Part shown: in pieces, positions 1 to 5,044 of the stretch
Layout of the letters: the number at the start of each line of letters is the position of its first letter
Numbering within the stretch: the stretch's first letter is position 1
Source of the DNA: Acidobacteriota bacterium
GTDB lineage: Bacteria; Acidobacteriota; Terriglobia; Terriglobales; Acidobacteriaceae
NCBI GenBank assembly: GCA_003225515.1
Contig: QIAK01000461.1
Coordinates: 1 to 7,382, forward strand
Reading direction: 5' to 3'
Length of the DNA stretch: 7,382 bases
Notes under the pieces: model-generated
Told to the model about the DNA's origin: nothing
Databases searched by the model: none
The model's input: only the letters and a program-made list of their open reading frames with translations
Position numbers and translations under genes: made by a program

Positions 1-206
1 GCGAACTGGAGTTAGGTGGATTGCTTGAAACCCATCAAGGCACGGGCACATTCATTGCAAACAAGAAGGTAGAAAAGAATTCCGCTGAACGCGAGTGTCA
101 ACTCAACCAGATGGCTGGAGAAGTTGCGGCCCGCGCCGGAGCGGCTGGATTCACCCTCGAAGATCTGATCGATCGTCTGCGCGACTTGCTGCCTAAAAGG
201 AGATAA
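1..206 (+). CDS. GntR-family transcriptional regulator, YtrA-like (3' end only)
   Basis: Only the last 67 codons are present (first full codon at base 3, TAA at 204-206); the gene begins before the window. The visible part opens with ELELGGLLETHQGTGTFIA, the end of the winged helix in GntR-type DNA-binding domains, where the wing carries the conserved GxGTF(I/V) motif. About 48 residues follow, mostly helical and charged (LEDLIDRLRDLL near the end). Such a short C-terminal part, with no FadR- or HutC-type ligand domain, is typical of the YtrA subfamily, whose members often control adjacent membrane-protein genes. Its stop codon lies inside the leader of the next gene and the ribosome-binding site for that gene is within its last codons, so the two are very probably co-transcribed. 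It could be an autoregulator of this operon (inference). Confidence 0.85.
   Translation, partial: ELELGGLLETHQGTGTFIANKKVEKNSAERECQLNQMAGEVAARAGAAGFTLEDLIDRLRDLLPKRR
195..203 (+). promoter_or_regulatory. Ribosome-binding site for the SPFH gene, inside the end of the GntR gene
   Basis: AAAAGGAGA sits within the last codons of the regulator. AGGAG at 198-202 lies 9 bases before the ATG at 212. This supports that start and suggests translational coupling between the two genes. Confidence 0.75.
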
Positions 207-211
207 GTATC

Positions 212-595
212 ATGGCCCGAATCCGAAAAAATGAAGTGAGTGGTATCGCCCTTCTGCTGTTCGTGATCTGCTTTGTCGTTGGCGTCGCCGTTTCTCAAGC
301 GGTTCACAATCCGGCTCCCGCCCTCAGCGGAGCGCTGGTCGGCTTCTATTTCCTGTTCGCCATCAAAGTCGTGCGCCAGTGGGAAAAAGTCGCCGTGCTG
401 CGCCTGGGCCGCTATGTGGGACTACGCGGCCCCGGCCTGTGCCACATCATTCCGGTCATTGAGACTCTCAGTCCGTATGTGGATCAGCGCGTGCGCGTTG
501 CCAGCGTCTCGGCCGAGTCCACGCTCACACGAGACACCGTTCCGGTGAATGTTGACGCCATCGTTTTCTGGATGGTCTGGAATGCAGCACCATGA
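212..595 (+). CDS. SPFH/slipin (stomatin-like) membrane protein, N-terminal fragment of a broken gene
   Basis: This 127-residue product has two hydrophobic segments at its N-terminus (about residues 10-30 and 37-53). They are followed by the start of a slipin SPFH domain: VVRQWEKVAVLRLGRY, then RGPGLCHIIPVIE, VDQRVRVASVSAESTLTRD and TVPVNVDAIVFWMVWNA. In the family, membrane-anchored oligomers of such proteins organise membrane microdomains and often regulate proteases. The frame ends at TGA 593-595 straight after VFWMVWNA, where intact relatives, as I recall them, continue with roughly EKAILEV and then into SAQTALRE. The rest of the domain resumes in another frame from 592, so about 40 bases (a number equal to 1 modulo 3) appear to be missing. 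Intact slipins are about 250-260 residues, so this is about half a protein. No NfeD-like partner is visible. Whether the fragment is made or functional is unknown. Confidence 0.8.
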   Translation: MARIRKNEVSGIALLLFVICFVVGVAVSQAVHNPAPALSGALVGFYFLFAIKVVRQWEKVAVLRLGRYVGLRGPGLCHIIPVIETLSPYVDQRVRVASVSAESTLTRDTVPVNVDAIVFWMVWNAAP

Positions 596-1041
596 GCGCG
601 CAAACTGCGCTTCGAGAATCCATTGGCCGCCACGAACTCGCGCAGATGATTACCGAGCGCGAAACGCTCGGTCGCGAACTGCAACGCATCCTCGATGAAA
701 AAACGAATCCCTGGGGCATCACCGTGCAATCCGTCGAAATTCGCGATGTGAAAATCCCGCAAGGTCTTGAGGACGCCATGTCGCGCCAGGCGCAAGCCCA
801 GCGTGAACGCCAGGCCCGCATCATCCTTGGCCAGGCTGAACAGGAAATCTCGAATAGCTTTGTCGAGGCCGCAGCGGCCTATAGCGAAAACCCCGTAGCC
901 CTGCACCTGCGCGCCATGAACATGCTCTACGAGGCGGTCAAGGAAAAAGGTGCGATGGTGATCGTGCCGTCGTCCGCGGTCGAAACCATGGGTCTCGGCG
1001 GAACTCTGGCCACCGCGTCACTCGCCGGAGCAAAACCGTAA
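592..1041 (+). CDS. SPFH/slipin protein, C-terminal fragment of the same broken gene
   Basis: This 149-residue frame carries the second half of the slipin: SAQTALRESIGRHELAQMI, TERETLGRELQRILDEKTN, WGITVQSVEIRDVKIPQGL, then a charged, probably coiled-coil stretch (EDAMSRQAQAQRERQARII) and a conserved tail with ENPVALHLRAMNMLYEA and MVIVPSSAVETMGLGG. Its ATG (592-594) overlaps the upstream TGA in ATGA, a geometry that allows termination-reinitiation, but no convincing Shine-Dalgarno lies before it. In an intact gene this methionine would be an internal residue. I read it as the distal part of a pseudogene, or of an intact gene misassembled here. It has no membrane anchor of its own. The gene ends 36 bases before the ExbD-like gene, so the transcript probably continues. 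Confidence 0.78.
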   Translation: MSAQTALRESIGRHELAQMITERETLGRELQRILDEKTNPWGITVQSVEIRDVKIPQGLEDAMSRQAQAQRERQARIILGQAEQEISNSFVEAAAAYSENPVALHLRAMNMLYEAVKEKGAMVIVPSSAVETMGLGGTLATASLAGAKP

Positions 1042-1077
1042 CAATTCCATCCGAATAGGTCGAAAGGAGCAAAACGT

Positions 1078-1539
1078 ATGAAGTGTTTACTATTAGTGTC
1101 TCTAGCGGTCTTAACTGTGGCGGCCTGCGTTGTACCCGACGCGGCGGCGCAATCGCCGGCCTTGCAAAAAGGAGTCAGCGTAAAGTTGGCGGTCTCAACC
1201 AACGCAGCCCCGATGCCCGACGCCGACAATGAAAACGCTTTCATCGTCACCGTCACCGAGGAAGGAACCGTGTACCTCGGAGTCAATCAAATTACGCTGG
1301 CGGATCTGAGAGAAAAGGTCCGCAGCACCCCGCTGCAACGAGGACAAAAGCTCTACATCAAAGCCGACGCTCGGGCGCCTTATGCCAGAGTGTTGGAGGT
1401 TCTGGACGCCACGTATACGGGAGGAATGGCACAGCAAGTCCTGCTCACCGGTCACACCCGGTCATCAACGCCCGGAATGATCACGCCGCCACAAGGCGTG
1501 GAAGTACGGCTGGGACCTCTACTCGATAGTTCTCTATAA
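1078..1539 (+). CDS. Exported ExbD/TolR-like periplasmic domain protein, possible lipoprotein
   Basis: The product has 153 residues. The ATG is preceded by AAAGGAG at 1063-1069. Residues 1-17 read MKCLLLVSLAVLTVAAC: a short charged start, a hydrophobic core and VAAC, which fits a lipobox (lipidated Cys17). An alternative signal peptidase I site is AAA-Q at residues 22-25. The mature part resembles the periplasmic domain of acidobacterial ExbD proteins: LQKGVSVKL, APMPDADNENA, a strand with EEGTVYLGVNQITL, then LYIKADARAPYARVLEVLD and a final MAQQVLLT. ExbD and TolR normally have an N-terminal transmembrane helix whose conserved aspartate works with ExbB/TolQ in proton-driven energising of outer-membrane transport. 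That helix is absent, so this protein cannot be a standard proton-channel subunit. A tail of about 26 residues (STPGMITPPQGVEVRLGPLL) follows the domain. It is probably the last gene of the GntR/SPFH operon. Function unknown; peptidoglycan or partner binding in the periplasm is a guess. Confidence 0.8.
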   Translation: MKCLLLVSLAVLTVAACVVPDAAAQSPALQKGVSVKLAVSTNAAPMPDADNENAFIVTVTEEGTVYLGVNQITLADLREKVRSTPLQRGQKLYIKADARAPYARVLEVLDATYTGGMAQQVLLTGHTRSSTPGMITPPQGVEVRLGPLLDSSL

Positions 1540-1549
1540 CGCAGCGAGA

Positions 1550-1574
1550 AGGGCCGGGAGAATTTCCCGGCCCT
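1550..1574. terminator. Strong hairpin between convergent genes, probable bidirectional terminator
   Basis: AGGGCCGGGA (1550-1559) and TCCCGGCCCT (1565-1574) form a perfect 10-bp GC-rich stem around the loop GAATT. It starts 10 bases after the ExbD-like stop codon and lies 27 bases beyond the stop of the convergent M13 peptidase gene. Neither side has a good T-run, so it is not a textbook intrinsic terminator, but its position and stability suggest it ends both transcripts. Confidence 0.7.
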
Positions 1575-1601
1575 CACTCTGTCTGCGCTCGTTCTCTACA
1601 T

Positions 1602-3641
1602 TCACCAGACGCGGCAAGCGTTCTCCGCCACCATCGGCTGTCCCGCCTTGCAGTTCCACGCTTTCTGAAACTCCGGCATGTTCTGCACTACGCCATTCAC
1701 GCGATACTTTCCCGGCGAATGCGGATTGGTGCTGACCTGCATGCGCAAATATTCCGGACGCTGCTTTTCGCACCAGACTCGCCCGAAGCCGAGAAAGAAC
1801 CGCTGCTCCGGCGTGTAGCCGTCGATGCTCTGGCCTTCCTTACCGCTCTTGTCATCGGCAATCATGTGTTCCAGAGCCGCCAGCGCGACCCGCGCGCCGC
1901 CGTTATCGGCCGTGTTCTCACCCAGTGTCAGACGACCGTTCAGCTTCATGTTGTCCACGGCAACGAAATTCGAATACTCATCGGCAACGCAGTTCACACG
2001 TTTCTCGAATTCTTTGCCATCCTGCTCCGTCCACCAGTCGCGCAGGTTGCCTGTGGGATCGAACTTGCGGCCTTGGTCGTCGAAGCCATGCGTGAGTTCG
2101 TGTCCGATCACCAAACCGATGCCCCCAAAATTCACCGCATCGTCCATGCTCTTGTCAAAAAACGGCGGCTGCAGAATTCCCGCGGGAAACACGATCTCGT
2201 TGTACGACCCGCTGTAGTAGGCGTTCACTTCCGGCGGAGTCATACCCCATTCCTTGCGGTCGAGCGGCTTATCGATTTTCGCGATCTGCCGCTTCGATTC
2301 GAACTCATTGGCGCGCTCCACGTTCCCCATCAGATCGTCGCGCTTGATCAGGATCAAACTGTAGTCGCGATACTGGTCGGGATATCCGATCTTGTTGCGG
2401 ATCGCCATCAATTTCACCTTGGCCTGCTTCTTGGTGTCGTCGCTCATCCACGAAAGCCCCTGAATGTCCTCGTCCAGCGATTTCTCGAGAGCGGCCACCA
2501 TCTTCAACATGCGCTGCTTGCCTTCCACGCCAAACGTCGCCTCCACGTAGCGTTGTCCGAGAGCTTCTCCCAGTGATCCATCCACCAGATCGACACAGCG
2601 CTTCCAGCGATCCTGATTCTGTTTCTGCCCCGTCAGGGCTTGCCGCATCTTGAAATTCGCGTCCACAAACGGCTGCGAAAGCCAGGGCGCGGCTCCACGC
2701 AAAACGTGCCAGGTCACATAAGTCTTCAGCGATTCCAGCGGCAATGCCGCGATGACTCCATTCACCTGTTTAAAGAAATCCGGATTCGTCACATTCAATT
2801 CTTTGAAATTGGGGGTACCGGCTGCGTCGAAGTAGCGATTCAGATAAAACTCTGGCGCCATCGCGACCGCCTCGTCACGCGTCATCTTATGATCGCGATT
2901 TTTGGGGTCCCGCCGCTTGGTGCGCTCCATCGAGTTAGCCGCCAGCAAGGTTTCCACCACCAGAACGGTTTGCGCCGAACTGGCCGCCTGTTGCGGCGTT
3001 TGGCCCGCCAGCGTGAACAACTGCGTGGCATAGTCGGCAAGGTGTTTCCTCATCTCGACCTTATCGGCATCATCTTTTACGTAGTAGTCGCGGTCGGGAA
3101 GCGACAACCCTCCTTGGTCGACATATGCGATGACCTGATCGGCATTGTGCAAATCGGAATTCGAATAAAAATTAAATAGCGGGTTCGGCCCAATCAGGTG
3201 AATGTGCGCAATCTCCTCGATGAGTGCGCCTTTGTCTTTGACCGCCGCGATTCGCTCCAGTTCCGGCTTGAGCGGCGTAATTCCCTTCGCGTCCACCGCC
3301 TTCTCGTCCATGCATGACCCATACAGATCCCCGATCTTCTGATCGATCGGGTTGCGCCCCGCTCCGCCGCTCTCGGCCTTCTCCAAAATTTTCCGCTCGA
3401 CTTCGAGATTGCTTTCGTTGAGCTCAGAAAAGCTCTGCCACGCCGGTCGGTCCGCCGGAATCTCCGAGTTCTTAATCCAGTTCCCGCACGCGTACTGATA
3501 AAAATCCACGCAGGGATCGACACTCTTATCGATGTTGTCGACGCTAAAACCAGGCCCCGGCTTGGAAGATGCCGCCGACTGCGAGAAAGCGGCAGAAGTC
3601 ATAACCAGCAAGAAGGCCACCCAGAAACGGCACGCGCGCAT
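1602..3641 (-). CDS. pepO: Secreted M13-family zinc endopeptidase (neprilysin/PepO-type)
   Basis: This is a 679-residue, full-length M13 metallopeptidase that would cleave oligopeptides outside the cytoplasm. The start at 3641 is chosen because AAGGAG precedes it by 9 bases and the protein then begins with a signal peptide (MRACRFWVAFLLVMTSAAFS, likely cut before Q21). The N-terminal M13 signature VDPCVDFYQYACGNW comes soon after. The catalytic domain has NAYY at residues 473-476, which binds substrate, and HELTH at 514-518, giving zinc ligands His514 and His518 and catalytic Glu515. GENTADNGG carries the third ligand Glu575 and Asp579. His641 and Arg647 (PHSPGKYR) match the substrate-binding pair of neprilysin, and the protein ends in the family CxxW motif (CRVW). 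All key residues are present. It is convergent with the ExbD-like gene and looks monocistronic. pepO is a family-level symbol; the physiological substrate cannot be inferred. Confidence 0.95.
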   Translation of the reverse strand: MRACRFWVAFLLVMTSAAFSQSAASSKPGPGFSVDNIDKSVDPCVDFYQYACGNWIKNSEIPADRPAWQSFSELNESNLEVERKILEKAESGGAGRNPIDQKIGDLYGSCMDEKAVDAKGITPLKPELERIAAVKDKGALIEEIAHIHLIGPNPLFNFYSNSDLHNADQVIAYVDQGGLSLPDRDYYVKDDADKVEMRKHLADYATQLFTLAGQTPQQAASSAQTVLVVETLLAANSMERTKRRDPKNRDHKMTRDEAVAMAPEFYLNRYFDAAGTPNFKELNVTNPDFFKQVNGVIAALPLESLKTYVTWHVLRGAAPWLSQPFVDANFKMRQALTGQKQNQDRWKRCVDLVDGSLGEALGQRYVEATFGVEGKQRMLKMVAALEKSLDEDIQGLSWMSDDTKKQAKVKLMAIRNKIGYPDQYRDYSLILIKRDDLMGNVERANEFESKRQIAKIDKPLDRKEWGMTPPEVNAYYSGSYNEIVFPAGILQPPFFDKSMDDAVNFGGIGLVIGHELTHGFDDQGRKFDPTGNLRDWWTEQDGKEFEKRVNCVADEYSNFVAVDNMKLNGRLTLGENTADNGGARVALAALEHMIADDKSGKEGQSIDGYTPEQRFFLGFGRVWCEKQRPEYLRMQVSTNPHSPGKYRVNGVVQNMPEFQKAWNCKAGQPMVAENACRVW

Positions 3642-3650
3642 AGAAATAAT

Positions 3651-3656
3651 CTCCTT
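3651..3656 (-). promoter_or_regulatory. Ribosome-binding site that fixes the M13 peptidase start
   Basis: On the minus strand AAGGAG lies 9 bases before the ATG at 3641. The frame stays open upstream to 3794, but the extra 51 residues would bury the signal peptide and have no such site. Confidence 0.8.
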
Positions 3657-3685
3657 AGAAGAAAACACAAAGCACAACGGGTGAG

Positions 3686-3715
3686 ATTCTAAGCGCTTCA
3701 TTCGCCACTGAGCAA
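3686..3715 (-). promoter_or_regulatory. Candidate sigma-70 promoter of the M13 peptidase gene
   Basis: On the minus strand TTGCTC (3715-3710) and TAGAAT (3691-3686) are 18 bases apart. TAGAAT matches the -10 consensus at five of six positions and the -35 at three of six. Transcription would start near 3679, giving a leader of about 38 bases. The rest of the 3642-3854 gap shows no gene or clear hairpin. Confidence 0.35.
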
Positions 3716-3854
3716 ACCGCGAAACAAAGCAACAGCATACATTTGTTAATCCACCGGCCGACTCATCTAGGCCCCGGACATCTGAGCAGCGCATGAATTA
3801 ATTTGGGCTGTCTTAGCGCGTGATTGCAGGTCGTTTGGGGCGCATCTCTGTTCC

Positions 3855-4415
3855 TTAGCCCCTGACTGCTGACCTCTGCTCGAGAAAATTCCCGACTAAC
3901 TTTTTCCCTGCATCGGTCAGCACGCTCTCGGGATGGAATTGCACGCCTTCAACCGCAAACCTTCGGTGGCGCAGGCCCATGATGGTGCGGGTGCCATCTT
4001 TTTCGGTGGTCCAGGCGCTGACCTCCAATTCTGCCGGGAGATTTTTTTCTTCAACAATCAGCGAGTGGTAGCGAGTGGCTGTCATTGGCATGGGGAGACC
4101 CTGGAAGACGGTTCGGTTGTCATGCATGACGGGACTCGTCTTGCCATGCATCAGGTGCGCGGCGCGGACAACGTTGCCGCCGAAAGCTTCGCCAATGGCT
4201 TGATGTCCCAGGCAGACTCCGAGTACTGGAACCTTGCCGGCAAAGTGGCGGATCAGGTCGATGCTGATGCCCGCTTCATCCGGAGTGCAGGGGCCCGGGG
4301 AGACCACAATCCGCTCGGGATTCATGTCTTCGACCTGGTTCACCGTGACCTGATCATTGCGTCGAACTTCCACCTGGCCGCCAAGTTCGCCGATGTACTG
4401 CACCAGGCAAATCAT
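3855..4415 (-). CDS. trpG: Anthranilate synthase component II, glutamine amidotransferase subunit, with shortened N-terminus
   Basis: This 186-residue class I glutamine amidotransferase would release ammonia from glutamine for TrpE. The triad is visible: nucleophile Cys68 in VLGVCLGHQ, and His161 and Glu163 in VEGVQFHPES. The oxyanion-region motif VVSPGPCTPDEAGIS (37-51) and HGKTSPV are also TrpG/PabA-typical. The N-terminus is odd. The family begins roughly MI-(F/L)-(V/L)-(L/I)-DNYDSFTYN-LVQY, but here MIC is followed at once by LVQYIGELGG, so about 11 codons with the first beta strand and the DNYDSF motif are missing. A stop codon lies in frame just upstream (TAA, 5 codons before the ATG), and GGAGG is only one base from the ATG, so the original start region may also be affected. 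The natural partner trpE is upstream on the same strand but separated by the PilZ gene and a repeat. Family confidence is high; whether the protein works is uncertain. PabA is an alternative role, since one subunit often serves both pathways. Confidence 0.9.
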   Translation of the reverse strand: MICLVQYIGELGGQVEVRRNDQVTVNQVEDMNPERIVVSPGPCTPDEAGISIDLIRHFAGKVPVLGVCLGHQAIGEAFGGNVVRAAHLMHGKTSPVMHDNRTVFQGLPMPMTATRYHSLIVEEKNLPAELEVSAWTTEKDGTRTIMGLRHRRFAVEGVQFHPESVLTDAGKKLVGNFLEQRSAVRG

Positions 4416-4453
4416 GCCTCCAGTATCAGCTTACCGGATTTCGGAATGATTTG

Positions 4454-4500
4454 AGATTGGAGACTTTAGATTGCAGATTGCAGATTGTAGATTTCAGATC
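4454..4500. repeat. Degenerate 7-bp tandem repeat (consensus AGATTGC), about 6.7 copies
   Basis: Successive units read AGATTGG, AGACTTT, AGATTGC, AGATTGC, AGATTGT, AGATTTC and AGATC without gaps. The array starts 38 bases upstream of the trpG start, in the spacer between trpG and the PilZ gene. An inverted copy lies at 4534-4544. Arrays of this type are, as I recall, scattered between genes in some acidobacterial genomes. Role unknown. Confidence 0.8.
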
Positions 4501-4511
4501 CAACTCTTGTA

Positions 4512-4544
4512 CCCGCATTCAAGCGGGCTTTCAAATCTGCAATC
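4512..4544. repeat. Small hairpin plus inverted copy of the heptad repeat
   Basis: CCCGC (4512-4516) and GCGGG (4523-4527) form a 5-bp stem with loop ATTCAA. AATCTGCAATC (4534-4544) is the exact reverse complement of GATTGCAGATT, which occurs at both 4469-4479 and 4476-4486. The array and this copy could therefore fold into a larger cruciform or RNA stem enclosing the small hairpin. It resembles a repeat element more than a terminator. Confidence 0.5.
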
Positions 4545-4621
4545 GACTCTGCTCCCCTGAACGGGCCACTTATTACCCAACGGTGGTATTGACCGTGGCA
4601 GGCTCGCGGCGCATCCTCGGT

Positions 4622-4627
4622 TATCAT
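4622..4627 (+). promoter_or_regulatory. Possible -10 box of the PilZ gene
   Basis: TATCAT matches the -10 consensus at five of six positions, about 50 bases before the PilZ start. No -35 box is correctly spaced; TTGACC at 4589-4594 is 27 bases upstream, too far for a standard promoter. Weak call. Confidence 0.2.
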
Positions 4628-4678
4628 CAATGAAACTGTAGTGAGTTCAGGCGCTACTTCACGCCACTTGGAGGACGC

Positions 4679-4999
4679 ATGGCCGAACCCCAGGGAGAGA
4701 AGAGGGGTGCACGACGATTCCCGCTTCGAGTACCGGTAACCGTCGACCACGACAACAGTACGCAACCGGCGCAGTTGCGTGACGTCAGCGCGCGCGGCAT
4801 CTGTTTTTATCTGGAGTCTGCCGTGACCCAAGGCTCCGCCATTGGCTTCACCCTGGTTCTGCCGCCGGAGATCACTCTCACGGAAAGCATTCGCGTGCAA
4901 TGCAAAGGCCGCGTGGTGCGGGTCGAGAATGGAAGGGCTGACGGAAAACTAGCAGTGGCAGCAGTGATTGAAGAGTACGAGTTTCTGCCGGAAGCGTGA
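4679..4999 (+). CDS. Small single-domain PilZ protein, putative cyclic-di-GMP receptor
   Basis: The 106-residue product is essentially one PilZ domain. Both parts of the c-di-GMP-binding signature are present: RxxxR as RFPLR at residues 13-17 and DxSxxG as DVSARG at 35-40. Beta-strand segments follow (GICFYLESA, GFTLVLPPEITL, VQCKGRVVRVENG, LAVAAVIEEYEFL). The start is supported by TTGGAGGA just before the ATG (GGAGGA at 4670-4675). There is no signal peptide or membrane segment, so it should be cytoplasmic. Stand-alone PilZ proteins relay c-di-GMP levels to motility, polysaccharide or gene-control targets; the target here is unknown. It lies on the strand opposite trpE and trpG and between them, and converges on trpE with a 45-base gap. 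A transcript reading from trpE into trpG would be antisense to it. Confidence 0.88.
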   Translation: MAEPQGEKRGARRFPLRVPVTVDHDNSTQPAQLRDVSARGICFYLESAVTQGSAIGFTLVLPPEITLTESIRVQCKGRVVRVENGRADGKLAVAAVIEEYEFLPEA

Positions 5000-5044
5000 G
5001 CCCGGCATCCCTGAGGCGGGAGGCATCAGGTGCTCGGCATCTTC

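Noticed and set aside
1719..2576. Long plus-strand open frame (285 codons) opposite the M13 peptidase gene
   Set aside because: It lies wholly antisense to a well-supported M13 gene, has no Shine-Dalgarno and no recognisable domain. Its length reflects GC-rich codon bias on the other strand.
3642..3794. Upstream extension of the M13 peptidase (51 more residues)
   Set aside because: The internal ATG at 3641 has AAGGAG at ideal spacing and starts a signal peptide. The extension would place the signal peptide in the middle of the protein.
4454..4500. CRISPR-like reading of the AGATTGC array
   Set aside because: Units are 7 bp with no spacers and there are no cas genes. It is a simple tandem repeat.
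5004..5041. Three GGCATC direct copies and a 5-bp CCTGA/TCAGG stem between the PilZ gene and trpE
   Set aside because: The stem is short with an 11-base loop and no T-run, too weak to call a terminator. The hexamer copies are unevenly spaced and could be chance.
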